23,349 nucleotides of DNA. Origin: Rhizobium leguminosarum. GTDB taxonomy: Bacteria > Pseudomonadota > Alphaproteobacteria > Rhizobiales > Rhizobiaceae. Below the pieces are notes generated by a model, which worked only from the letters and a program-made list of their open reading frames with translations, made no database searches and was not told where the DNA came from. Below are positions 1-7,536 of the stretch, in pieces. The translations under genes and the position numbers were made by a program. The stretch spans positions 1 to 23,349 of the forward strand of contig NZ_LWBS01000446.1 of assembly GCF_001652265.1 (NCBI RefSeq). The letters run 5' to 3'. Every line of letters begins with the position of its first letter. Position 1 is the first letter of the stretch.

Positions 1-590
1 CCGAATACGCTGTTCCATTCCACCACAACGATGACCGGATTGACGACGTTGATACGCTCCCACACCCAATAATCATTGCCATCTATGTCAACGCTAAGGA
101 TACCGATGTCACCAGAGAAGCCAGCATCTCCGATCAGATCATTTATGTTGTCTCTGTCGATCCACGCAGTCACTGCCGTAAGATCATGTCGCCAGTAAAG
201 ATCCTGTCCGCGAACATGGTCCATGTACTCCTTGCTTCCATCTATGATCATCCCACGCCAATGATCATTCATGAGCAAAAATCGCGTGCAGGACTCAGAA
301 TAGTCCTGAACACCGAATTCGACGAAAGACGTCTCGTCCCTGCTTATGCCGGTCTCCCTAATCAAATGCTGGAGAATGCCGTCTTCGCCAAATTGGGAGA
401 ATACTTTGAACTCAGCATCCTGCAGACGATCGAAAGGCGCTCGAGCCGCATTCTGCAACGCGAGAGCCCGCCCTTGGAGGATCATTAGGTCATCAAGTTG
501 CTGGCGCTGACCGGATATTGCGCGAGATATAACTGCATCGATGCGCTGAGAAACCGGGCCGGCAACTATTTGTGCGAGTTTGTTTAGCAA
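1..590 (-). CDS. FkbM-like SAM-dependent methyltransferase, C-terminus beyond window edge
   Basis: The frame is open from about 590 to the left edge, giving about 196 residues of a partial protein. Counting from a TTG at 590, it shows FSQFGEDGI (64-72), a Rossmann motif I-like FVEFG (89-93), IIDGS (115-119) and SVDIDGNDYW (166-175), the acidic/Asn-rich motif of FkbM-type methyltransferases. The substrate is probably a sugar or other small hydroxylated group of a surface polysaccharide; this is inferred from context. The TTG at 590 follows GAGAGAAG, a fair Shine-Dalgarno, and lies 11 bases after the stop of the upstream acyltransferase. The first in-frame ATG is at 485, without a good ribosome site, so the start is uncertain. 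It is the last visible gene of a minus-strand glycan cluster. The family is confident; whether it is an active methyltransferase is not. Confidence 0.72.
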   Translation of the reverse strand, partial: MLNKLAQIVAGPVSQRIDAVISRAISGQRQQLDDLMILQGRALALQNAARAPFDRLQDAEFKVFSQFGEDGILQHLIRETGISRDETSFVEFGVQDYSESCTRFLLMNDHWRGMIIDGSKEYMDHVRGQDLYWRHDLTAVTAWIDRDNINDLIGDAGFSGDIGILSVDIDGNDYWVWERINVVNPVIVVVEWNSVF

Positions 591-600
591 ATCACTTCTC

Positions 601-1242
601 TCAGTTCTTTTTGTTAGCAAGCATCGCGTTCAGCGGCTCCAGGACGGGTTGGACAGCATTCCGATAGATCATCCCTGCCGGGACGTCGCGCGTCACGATG
701 GAACCTGCTGCGATAATGCTGCCGCGACCGATCCTGACGCCGCGCAGAATCGTTACGCCGAAACTGATCCACACGTCGTCCTCGATAATTATCGAATCTG
801 AATAAATGCCCGGTAGCATCTCAATGGTACTGGGATGGCCCTTCTGGATAATATGCCGAAAATGCTCGTGACGTTCGGTCGCATCGAGCGAGTGGGCTGT
901 TCCGTCATGAATATTAACATCATGCGCGATCAGCACCCGATTCCCGATCTCGACCAGTTTCATCGACCATATCTCGGTTCTGACGCCGATGTAGCACCAG
1001 TCGCCTATCGTGATCTTGCCACCATGCCCATATGTCAACAGTCGGCCACGAACGTGGGTATCCTTGCCGATGCTGATATCTTCCGGATTTCCGGAAAAGT
1101 TATGAATTTCGCCCTCAGGCAACAGTGCCGATCCAGCGCCGAGCACATAATGATTGGCGCCCTGCCCGCCAGAGCGTGCGCGATCGATTTCCTGCACAAG
1201 CCTAGAAAGAATTCGACTTTTAAGTCGTCTGAAAAATCGCAT
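601..1242 (-). CDS. left-handed beta-helix (hexapeptide repeat) acyltransferase
   Basis: A 213-residue protein of the WbbJ/maltose-acetyltransferase-like group that typically moves an acetyl group from acetyl-CoA to a sugar hydroxyl or amine. Hexapeptide [LIV]-G-x4 turns run at about 56-104 (ISIGKDTHV, ITIGDWCYIG, VEIGNRVLI) and 150-186 (IIIEDDVWI, VRIGRGSII, IAAGSIVT). Between them lies the loop NIHDGTAH (110-117), where the catalytic His of the family usually sits. The C-terminal RDVPAGMIY is typical. The ATG at 1242 lies inside the end of the upstream glycosyltransferase (23-base overlap), so the two are probably translated together. It likely O-acetylates an O-antigen or exopolysaccharide residue; that role is inferred from neighbours. 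Confidence 0.85.
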   Translation of the reverse strand: MRFFRRLKSRILSRLVQEIDRARSGGQGANHYVLGAGSALLPEGEIHNFSGNPEDISIGKDTHVRGRLLTYGHGGKITIGDWCYIGVRTEIWSMKLVEIGNRVLIAHDVNIHDGTAHSLDATERHEHFRHIIQKGHPSTIEMLPGIYSDSIIIEDDVWISFGVTILRGVRIGRGSIIAAGSIVTRDVPAGMIYRNAVQPVLEPLNAMLANKKN

Positions 1243-2194
1243 TTCTTAAGGTCACCTTTAATTTCCTGGCAATCGTTCGCAATGCGATTTTCGCTCCCGC
1301 TTGAGGGAGTCCTTCCTTTGGCTGAAGCGATCGAAAAAACTCTTCGAGCAACTTCAAGTGTTGAACGTCATAATCTAAAGCCGGGGGAAGCGACAACTTC
1401 GTGTCAAACTTGGAATGTGCGTAGGCCGCGACCTCTTCTTGCTGGAGAAAATCGTCATCGCCGCAGTGGATACCTGATCCATCGAAGCCGCCGTTCCAGA
1501 CCAGGCTGTGGCGGGGATAAAGAACCAAGCCACGTCGTCGGGACACTGCATACCACCACAAGATACCCCAGGAATCATTGCGTCCAGCGATGCGGTCTTC
1601 CAGCATGGCTGAAAACGTACATGTTCCACTAATGTCAAATAATTGCCGCCACGCTTCGTCTCGTCTGGCCTCATCCAGATCCTCAGGCACCCAGGCAAAA
1701 TGCTGCCACGCTCGCTTCCATGTTGCCCAACCCCAGGTTGTCGTTACCGGCAACATAAAAGCGTCAGCGTCTAGGTCGGATGGCGGGCTCAGCGTCAGGC
1801 CGCCGACCTGCATCACGCTGGGCTCGTCCTCGTATCGATCGAGAGACTCGATCATGAAATGAAGAAAGTCGGGGCTGACGACCAGATCGTCCTCGATGAC
1901 GACAGCGCGTCCATATCGATCGCAAAGATCACTGACACCCGTGAAGATCGATTTCGCGAGACCAAGATTGCCGGGTCGTTCGACAACGGTTGCATTCAGC
2001 CTGGGTGCCCAGCGGCGCAAAACTTCGCGCGTCGCCTCGACGCCTACCCGGGCAGCTTCCGCTCGCGGACCGTCGGAGTAGAAATAGAAGTCGCAATCCT
2101 CGATCCGTCGCGCCCTGCACACGGCATCAAGCGCGCGCTCGGTATGCTCGGCTCGATTATAGGTGAAGATGGCAACCGGCGTTCTGTTGCTCAT
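1220..2194 (-). CDS. GT-A fold glycosyltransferase (GT2-like)
   Basis: A 324-residue cytoplasmic glycosyltransferase without membrane segments. The N-terminus VAIFTYNRAEHTERAL (7-22) is the nucleotide-sugar-binding start of GT-A enzymes. FYFYSDGP (37-43) and VVIEDDLVVSPDFL (98-111) follow; EDD at 101-103 is the probable metal-binding DxD equivalent. WGWATWKRAW (154-163) is characteristic of a subgroup found in polysaccharide clusters. It would transfer a sugar from NDP-sugar to a lipid-linked or growing glycan; donor and acceptor cannot be read. The ATG at 2194 has only a weak ribosome site. It heads the three-gene overlapping set with the acyltransferase and the FkbM-like gene. Confidence 0.82.
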   Translation of the reverse strand: MSNRTPVAIFTYNRAEHTERALDAVCRARRIEDCDFYFYSDGPRAEAARVGVEATREVLRRWAPRLNATVVERPGNLGLAKSIFTGVSDLCDRYGRAVVIEDDLVVSPDFLHFMIESLDRYEDEPSVMQVGGLTLSPPSDLDADAFMLPVTTTWGWATWKRAWQHFAWVPEDLDEARRDEAWRQLFDISGTCTFSAMLEDRIAGRNDSWGILWWYAVSRRRGLVLYPRHSLVWNGGFDGSGIHCGDDDFLQQEEVAAYAHSKFDTKLSLPPALDYDVQHLKLLEEFFRSLQPKEGLPQAGAKIALRTIARKLKVTLRNAIFQTT

Positions 2195-2474
2195 CGATCA
2201 AAACCCAGTTCTGTTCGCTGCATCAGAATTACCGACCGAGCCAAGCATTCCACGATCAGTGCTCCATAGGCCTTTAACATCATGTTGTGCGAGCGACAAT
2301 GCGGCCCCAGCGACCGCCGTCCAATATCTGCAGTCGCGCATTTCTGTGTTCGATTAGTTTAGAGGTTGTGCTTTTGCAAGTGAATTATGCCACTATACAT
2401 ATATCCATTGTGGTCGACTTCGTACCCACCAGGCCCCGTCGCCGACCACCAGATGAGAGAGCAAAAGGCGACGC
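2195..2474. other. 280-base intergenic gap in the glycan cluster
   Basis: No convincing reading frame on either strand. The gap is AT-rich in its middle (about 2340-2410) and probably carries the minus-strand promoter for the GT-A gene; one poor candidate is TTGCAA at about 2374 reading leftward, too weak to call. Just after the GT4 stop there is a 7-bp inverted repeat (2437-2443 with 2467-2473, CGTCGCC/GGCGACG, 23-base loop). It has no T-tract, so it is not a standard terminator. Confidence 0.4.
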
Positions 2475-3590
2475 TCAGCGGGAGCCGGCCACTTCCCGAT
2501 ACAGCTCCGCATAGGATTGCGCCATCTGTTCGGCGGTGAAATTGGTTTCGTAGCGTCGCCGGGCATTGGCCCCATATGACAGCGCCAGCTGATGATCGTT
2601 CCAGAGCCTTGCCATGGCCTGTGACAAAGCAGTTGCATCATTCGGCCGAATGACCAATCCAGTTTCTCCATCCAAGTTGACGAAGCTGGTCCCTGTGCCG
2701 ATTTCACATGAAATCATTGGCTTGCCTCGCATGGCAGCCTCGACAAGCGACAAGCCAAAAGCCTCCGAGCGCAAGTGTGACGGGAATACCAGACCTAGGC
2801 TAAGATCCAGAATCGCGACCTTGTCCTCATCCGGCAAAGCCCCCAGGAAATGAACATTGGCTAGGTTCTGTTGGCGAACCGTTCTTTTCAAATCGTCTTC
2901 AACCGGCCCGCTGCCAATCAGAACGACTTCGAAACCCGTCTGCCGGGCCGATTCCAGCAGAACATGTACGCCTTTATAATATCGCAATACGCCGGTGAAG
3001 AGAAAGAACCGCTTCGGAAGTCGGTCGCGCCACCGTGCCTTGGTTTCTTCCGCTGCAACGGGATAGTCACCCTCGCTTAATCCAAGCGGAATTACGCTTG
3101 TCTTGGAGTTGAAAGCTCGAAGGATTTCGCTGGACCGAAGGTAGTTTGGAGAAGTCGCGACGATGCGATCCATGCCTCCCAAAAAACGAAACATCAGCGG
3201 CTGGTAGAGCTTGAGAAGTGTTCTCTGCTTCACGATGTCGGAATGGTAGGTCGCAATGGTCGGCTTTCCGTGGCGGGTGGCAAGGTTGACAATATCCATC
3301 AACGGCCAGGGAAAGTGGAAGTGGATGACATCCGCTTCCTTGCTCAGCTCCCGGAAATGGCGAAAAACGTCACGGGAGAAGCCGGTCGAGGCAAACTCGA
3401 AATCAAGCTTCGCCTTGTAGGCTATATGGCCATCAAATGCCAATGTGTTGGTCTCGGGAGATTTGCTCAGCGAAAGCACGTCCGATTGCACACCATATTT
3501 TTCCGCGCCCTTCGCAATGGCATGAATTGAGCGCTCGATGCCGCCGAACGTGTCTGGCCAATAGGTCTTGAAGAAATGGAGAACTCTCAT
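2475..3590 (-). CDS. GT4 family (GT-B) glycosyltransferase
   Basis: A 371-residue retaining glycosyltransferase of family 4. The N-terminal acceptor domain has the glycine loop TFGGIERS; the C-terminal Rossmann domain has FTGVLRYYKGVHVLLES, VVLIGSGP and the family signature EAFGLSLVE (E-x7-E, E276 and E284), which holds the sugar-nucleotide donor. It would add one hexose or deoxyhexose to a lipid-linked oligosaccharide on the inner face of the inner membrane. The ATG at 3590 (MRVLHFFKTYW) with GAAAG six bases ahead is preferred to a TTG four codons upstream at 3602. It lies on the same strand as the other glycan genes but is separated by 280 bases, so perhaps has its own promoter. Confidence 0.87.
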   Translation of the reverse strand: MRVLHFFKTYWPDTFGGIERSIHAIAKGAEKYGVQSDVLSLSKSPETNTLAFDGHIAYKAKLDFEFASTGFSRDVFRHFRELSKEADVIHFHFPWPLMDIVNLATRHGKPTIATYHSDIVKQRTLLKLYQPLMFRFLGGMDRIVATSPNYLRSSEILRAFNSKTSVIPLGLSEGDYPVAAEETKARWRDRLPKRFFLFTGVLRYYKGVHVLLESARQTGFEVVLIGSGPVEDDLKRTVRQQNLANVHFLGALPDEDKVAILDLSLGLVFPSHLRSEAFGLSLVEAAMRGKPMISCEIGTGTSFVNLDGETGLVIRPNDATALSQAMARLWNDHQLALSYGANARRRYETNFTAEQMAQSYAELYREVAGSR

Positions 3591-3764
3591 CGACGCTTTC
3601 AATATCGGTTGGCTTGCTGCGCTTCAGGAGAAGCCGTTAGCCGATTACGCTCGTTGCGCCAACAAAATATCCGCTAATATGCATCGTCGGCTATTGCGGC
3701 GAAAAACAATCCGCAGCCTGTAGATGCCAGCCGGAATCCTTATTTAGGTCGAGTCTTCTCAAAC

Positions 3765-4562
3765 TCACACCAATACCCTCACCCCATCCGCAATCGCCGT
3801 CATTCTATCCACAGCCGCATGCCCGATCAGCATGAAAGCATGCGTCTCGTTCGACCAGTAAACCACATTCATGCCCTTGCGGCTTTCAAGGTCCGGTGGC
3901 TTGCGGCCTTTATCGGACATGACGATGCAAAGGGCCATCGGGCCGGTTTCGGGGTCGAGGTAGGTGATCTGGGCGAGCGGTTTGCCGTCATATTGGAGGA
4001 GCCAGGCGCGCTTGAAATCGATCCCCGGGAGCGAGACGGCTTCAGGGGAGAGTGACAGGCCGAGCTTTTCGTCAAGACTGGCGAGCTGGGCGGCCTGGTC
4101 CTCCCTGCCAGGAACGGGGCCGGCCAGGGTCTCCGGGGTATAGAGCGAGATATAATCGGCGACTACGGCGCGCCATTCGCTGTTTTCGTCCTTTGCCGAA
4201 AAGCCGATGCCGATGCCGATGACGGCGCGGTCGATCGCGATGCCAGCGACGAGTGAGGCGGCGAGCGCGCCGAGGAAGCGGCGACGGCTGGCGAATGCGG
4301 GCGTGGAGGCAGGTCTTGCGCTCGGCTGCGCCGTGATGGCGGCAAGCATCGTCTCCAGCTTCTCGCGCGGGGCTTCCGACAGCAGCGGGGCGAAGGCCTG
4401 CTTGAACGGCAGGCTGGCGCGCGCCAGGAATTCCACCCGTTCGGCGACGCTCTCGTCTTCGTTCACAATGGCGTCAATGCGCGCGGCCTCTTCGGCCGTC
4501 AGTTCGCCGTCGATGAAGGCGGTCAGGTCCTCGTCGGAGGGAATGGTGTGTTTCGTGTTCAT
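3765..4562 (-). CDS. membrane-anchored anti-sigma factor
   Basis: 265 residues. The N-terminus SDEDLTAFIDGELTAEEAAR (9-28) is the helical anti-sigma fold that clamps ECF sigma factors. It lacks the His-x3-Cys-x2-Cys zinc site, so it would belong to the zinc-free branch. A single hydrophobic span at about 96-120 follows RRR (93-95), putting residues 1-92 in the cytoplasm and the C-terminal 145 residues in the periplasm as a possible sensor. Its ATG overlaps the stop of the sigma gene (ATGA at 4559-4562), so the two are translationally coupled, the usual arrangement for a sigma/anti-sigma pair. The signal sensed is unknown. RRRFLGALAAS resembles a Tat motif but its internal position argues for a stop-transfer segment. 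Confidence 0.8.
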   Translation of the reverse strand: MNTKHTIPSDEDLTAFIDGELTAEEAARIDAIVNEDESVAERVEFLARASLPFKQAFAPLLSEAPREKLETMLAAITAQPSARPASTPAFASRRRFLGALAASLVAGIAIDRAVIGIGIGFSAKDENSEWRAVVADYISLYTPETLAGPVPGREDQAAQLASLDEKLGLSLSPEAVSLPGIDFKRAWLLQYDGKPLAQITYLDPETGPMALCIVMSDKGRKPPDLESRKGMNVVYWSNETHAFMLIGHAAVDRMTAIADGVRVLV

Positions 4563-5164
4563 TGCCGTCCCCCTTCCGGTCCGGCGCCGGAGAGCTTGGC
4601 GCGGGCAGCAGCCAGCCGGCTCATCACGGTTCCGATCGGGATATCCAGTATGCCTGCAACCTCGCGATAGGAAAGTCCTTCCACATAGGCGAGGAAAACC
4701 ACCGTCCTCTGCGCCTCAGGCAGCGCATTCACCTGTTTCATTACCTGATGGGCCATCACATGCGTTTCGGTGTCGTGCGCGCCGTCGAAAGTCAGCGTCT
4801 CCCCGGCATCGACGAAACCCTGACCCTGCCGCACCCGGCGGGAGCGGATCTCGTTCAGCCAGATCGAGTGCAGGATCGAAAACAGCCAGCGGTCGAGCCG
4901 GGTGCCGGAGATGAACTGATCGGCGCGCTCCAGCGCACGAAGGCAGGTCGCCTGGACCAGGTCGTCGGCGACATCGCGCTGATGCGAGAGAACCAGACCA
5001 TAACGCCAGAGCCTTGCCAGATTTTCCGTCAGGCCGCTTCTGATATCCGCTTCGCTCGCGATGGCCGCCTCCGCCAATCCTGCATCCCTTGGAACCGCCG
5101 GATGAACCGGCGATTCCATTCTCGCGCGACTATAGGCAGGAAATATGCTGCGCGCGACCGACAT
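4559..5164 (-). CDS. ECF-type RNA polymerase sigma factor
   Basis: 201 residues with the two ECF domains. Sigma-2 spans about 45-110 (DVADDLVQATCLRALE at 64-79 for core binding and -10 contact; RLDRWLFSILHSIWLNE). Sigma-4 spans about 143-192 (LPEAQRTVVFLAYVEGLSY, then the helix-turn-helix EVAGILDIPIGTVMSRLAAAR for -35 recognition). It lacks the long C-terminal extensions of some ECF groups. The start at 5164 has AGGA seven bases upstream; an internal ATG at 5119 has a poorer site. It is coupled to the anti-sigma gene and lies 47 bases downstream of the TPR gene on the same strand. It is not the general stress factor EcfG, whose partner would be NepR. The regulon is unknown. Confidence 0.88.
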   Translation of the reverse strand: MSVARSIFPAYSRARMESPVHPAVPRDAGLAEAAIASEADIRSGLTENLARLWRYGLVLSHQRDVADDLVQATCLRALERADQFISGTRLDRWLFSILHSIWLNEIRSRRVRQGQGFVDAGETLTFDGAHDTETHVMAHQVMKQVNALPEAQRTVVFLAYVEGLSYREVAGILDIPIGTVMSRLAAARAKLSGAGPEGGRQ

Positions 5165-5211
5165 TCTTACATCCTATTCGTGGTTCCGTATTCTCGCCCG
5201 TGGCCGGCCGA

Positions 5212-5748
5212 TCAGATCTTCGAAGGGTCGAGGATCGCGGCGTTCAAGTCCTGATATTCCTCGCAACCGGTGCCGCAGATCGCCTTGATCGTGTTCAACT
5301 GGTCCTTGGCGAGATCGAGCTGGCCTTTGATGACGTAGGCTTCACCGAGATATTCGCGGACCTTGGCGTATTGCGGGTCCATCTTCACCGACTTCAGATA
5401 ATAGGAGATGCCCTCGTCGGTGCGGCCGAGCTTGCGGGTGGCATAGCCGCGATAATTGAGCACCTCTGCGGTGTTCTGGTCCTTGACGGTGTCGAGCACG
5501 GCAAGCGCCTCTTCATAGCGACCGCTCTTGGCCAGCGAATAGGCATAATCGGCGCGGTTCTCGTCCGAGACGTTGGCGCTTTGCTGCTTGACGCATTTCT
5601 TGGTCTTCTGGTCGTAGATCTCGCCCTTCTTGCAGGTGGGCGTTGTGCTACTGTTATCGCCGACCGCAAAGACCGGGCCGGAGAAAACAGAAGCGACAAG
5701 GCAGCCGCCGAGAACGATGGAAGCGATGCGGGCTGTCGTGATCGTCAT
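5212..5748 (-). CDS. exported TPR-repeat protein upstream of ECF sigma
   Basis: 178 residues. An N-terminal signal peptide (about 1-28, cleavage after VFA) directs it to the periplasm. After a short Cys-containing segment (C39, C52, in CKKGEIYDQKTKKC) come about three tetratricopeptide repeats (roughly 62-91, 94-127 and 128-157; YRGYATRKLGRTDEGISYYL and LGEAYVIKGQLDLAKDQL are the clearest). It ends with C158-x3-C162. The two Cys pairs could form disulfides in the periplasm. AGGAG lies seven bases before the ATG. It is followed after 47 bases by the sigma factor, so probably sits in one operon and may be a target or part of the sensing path of that system; this is inference. TPR proteins are adaptors, so no reaction is proposed. 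Confidence 0.82.
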   Translation of the reverse strand: MTITTARIASIVLGGCLVASVFSGPVFAVGDNSSTTPTCKKGEIYDQKTKKCVKQQSANVSDENRADYAYSLAKSGRYEEALAVLDTVKDQNTAEVLNYRGYATRKLGRTDEGISYYLKSVKMDPQYAKVREYLGEAYVIKGQLDLAKDQLNTIKAICGTGCEEYQDLNAAILDPSKI

Positions 5749-5857
5749 GGGGAAACTCCTCTAGAAATGACGTTGCGAGGAGAGAACACCGCTGCTTCGG
5801 GCTTTATTCGGCTGCTCCTCGCATTTCTTTCATCACGGTTTCGTGAAGCGCGCTGAT

Positions 5858-5871
5858 CCGAATAATTTCGG
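5858..5871. promoter_or_regulatory. palindrome in the TPR / polyketide synthase divergent region
   Basis: CCGAA-TAAT-TTCGG, two perfect 5-bp arms around an AT-rich centre, lies midway between the divergent starts at 5748 and 5920. It is the right size for a dimeric regulator, but no regulator gene is adjacent and the site may be chance. Neither promoter could be read with confidence. Confidence 0.3.
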
Positions 5872-5919
5872 CGTAGGCGTGTTTTCAGTCGTTGCGCCGG
5901 GAACGACAAGGAGAACTCC

Positions 5920-6972
5920 ATGACCGATACCGTGAAACTCGTCAGCCTCGCCGTCGCCACACCCGAACATGTCATTTTCCAGAAACAGGCGGTCGAAGCC
6001 TCGGCCCGGCTGTTTGCCGACCGCTTCGAGGATTTCCGGCATCTTGCCCGCGTCTTCGACAGCGCCGGTATCGAAAAGCGTCATGCGGCGCGGCCGCTTG
6101 CCTGGTTCGACGAGCCGCATGGCTGGCAGGACCGGATGCGGGCCTTTGCAGAGGTGGCGGGCGGGCTTTTCGTCGAGGCTGCCAGCTCCGCCCTTCGCCA
6201 GGCAGGGCTTCAGGCCGGCGATGTCGACTGTGTCGTGACCGTCTCCTCCACCGGCTTTACGACACCGAGCCTCGATGCACAGCTAGCTGGCCGGATGGGT
6301 TTCAGGCCCGATATCGAACGCGTGCCTGTCTTCGGGCTCGGCTGCGCGGCTGGCGTGTCAGGCCTTGCGATCGCCTCGCGGCTGGCGCGAAGCCGGCCGG
6401 GCACTGTTGTGCTTTTCGTCTCGATCGAGCTTTGCACGCTCGCCTTCCGGCTGGACGAGCTGACGCGGCCAAACATTATCGCGACGGCGCTTTTCGGCGA
6501 TGGCGCTGCCGCCTGCGTGCTGCGATCAGGCGAAGACGGGCTGGCGGAAGTGGAATCGACCGGCGAACATCTCTTTCCCGACACGCTCGATATCATGGGC
6601 TGGAAGATCGACGACGGCGGCTTCGGCATCGTACTGGCGCAATCGCTGCCGCCCTTTGCCGAAAAGGAGCTTGGCCCGGCGGTAACGGCCATCCTGGCGC
6701 GAAACGGGCTGAAACCGGAGGATGTCGACCGCTTCATCTGCCATCCCGGCGGCACGAAGGTGCTGGCCGCGATGGAGAGCGCGCTTTCGCTGGTGCCGGG
6801 CACGCTCGATCACGAGCGCGCCGTGCTTGCCGAATATGGCAACATGTCCTCGCCAACCATCCTGTTCGTGCTGGAGCGGGCAATCCGCGCCGGGTTGCCG
6901 GAGCGCTCCGCGATGATCGCCATGGGGCCGGGCTTTTCGGCCAGCTGCGTGACGCTCAGGGGGGCGGCATGA
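5920..6972 (+). CDS. type III polyketide synthase (chalcone synthase superfamily)
   Basis: 350 residues, close to the usual 350-400. Thiolase-fold synthase that condenses malonyl-CoA onto an acyl-CoA starter and cyclises the chain without an acyl carrier protein. The catalytic triad is complete: C142 in FGLGCAAG, H275 in ICHPGG and N308 in YGNMSSPT. VSSTGFTTPSLD (108-119) and GFSASCVTLRG at the C-terminus are typical. The sequence resembles bacterial alkylresorcinol/alkylpyrone synthases (SrsA, BpsA type) more than plant chalcone synthase, so a fatty acyl starter is likely; this is inference. AAGGAG lies six bases before the ATG. Its stop overlaps the start of a membrane methyltransferase, which is the decisive context for a methylated phenolic lipid or pyrone product. 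Confidence 0.9.
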   Translation: MTDTVKLVSLAVATPEHVIFQKQAVEASARLFADRFEDFRHLARVFDSAGIEKRHAARPLAWFDEPHGWQDRMRAFAEVAGGLFVEAASSALRQAGLQAGDVDCVVTVSSTGFTTPSLDAQLAGRMGFRPDIERVPVFGLGCAAGVSGLAIASRLARSRPGTVVLFVSIELCTLAFRLDELTRPNIIATALFGDGAAACVLRSGEDGLAEVESTGEHLFPDTLDIMGWKIDDGGFGIVLAQSLPPFAEKELGPAVTAILARNGLKPEDVDRFICHPGGTKVLAAMESALSLVPGTLDHERAVLAEYGNMSSPTILFVLERAIRAGLPERSAMIAMGPGFSASCVTLRGAA

Positions 6973-7472
6973 TGTTGCCGTCGATCGCGCTTCTGGCATT
7001 CGTGACGCTGCAGCGGCTAGGGGAACTCGTGCTCGCGCGGCGCAACACGGCGGCGCTTCTTGCCAGAGGCGCCAGAGAGGTGGCACCCGAGCATTATCCC
7101 ACCATGGTGGCGCTGCATGCCGGCTGGATCATCGGGCTTTGGCTGCTTGCACCGGGCCGGCCAGTCGCGCTCCTTTGGTTTCTGGTGTTCATGGGGCTGC
7201 AGGCGCTGCGGCTCTGGGTGCTGGCGACGCTGAAGGGCCGCTGGACGACGCGCATCATCGTCCTGCCCGGCGCGCCGCTCGTCAGCTCCGGGCCCTATCG
7301 CTTCCTCCGCCATCCGAACTATGCGATCGTCGTCGGCGAGATCGCCGCCCTTCCCCTCGCCTTCGGCCTGCCACTCTACGCGATCGTCTTTTCTCTTCTC
7401 AACGCACTTATCCTCCATGTCCGCGTGAAGGCTGAAAATGCCGCACTGAAAAGCGCAATGATTTTGAATTGA
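6969..7472 (+). CDS. ICMT-like membrane methyltransferase, polyketide tailoring
   Basis: 167 residues, almost all hydrophobic, with about four to five membrane segments. The C-terminal signature is SGPYRFLRHPNY (107-118) followed by E124, the SAM-binding core of the isoprenylcysteine carboxyl methyltransferase family. Tandem ATGs at 6969 and 6972 overlap the polyketide synthase stop (ATGATG, TGA at 6970-6972), so the two are translationally coupled. In Streptomyces (SrsB) and Bacillus (BpsB) members of this family O-methylate the products of an adjacent type III polyketide synthase, so the same step is proposed: methyl transfer to a phenolic or pyrone hydroxyl at the inner membrane. A protein prenylcysteine role is unlikely in bacteria. 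Confidence 0.83.
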   Translation: MMLPSIALLAFVTLQRLGELVLARRNTAALLARGAREVAPEHYPTMVALHAGWIIGLWLLAPGRPVALLWFLVFMGLQALRLWVLATLKGRWTTRIIVLPGAPLVSSGPYRFLRHPNYAIVVGEIAALPLAFGLPLYAIVFSLLNALILHVRVKAENAALKSAMILN

Positions 7473-7536
7473 ATGCGATTTTCCGTTTGCGTCGCGGTAT
7501 CGGCGCGGGCATTTTCACCGCATTAGACAAAGCGGA

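Noticed and set aside
186..488. 100-codon plus-strand frame
   Set aside because: Antisense to the FkbM-like gene, whose motifs are clear on the minus strand.
5892..6968. Arginine-rich long frame on the plus strand leading into the methyltransferase
   Set aside because: Out-of-frame reading of the polyketide synthase. Only the part from 6969 is a real protein, beginning at tandem ATGs that overlap the synthase stop.
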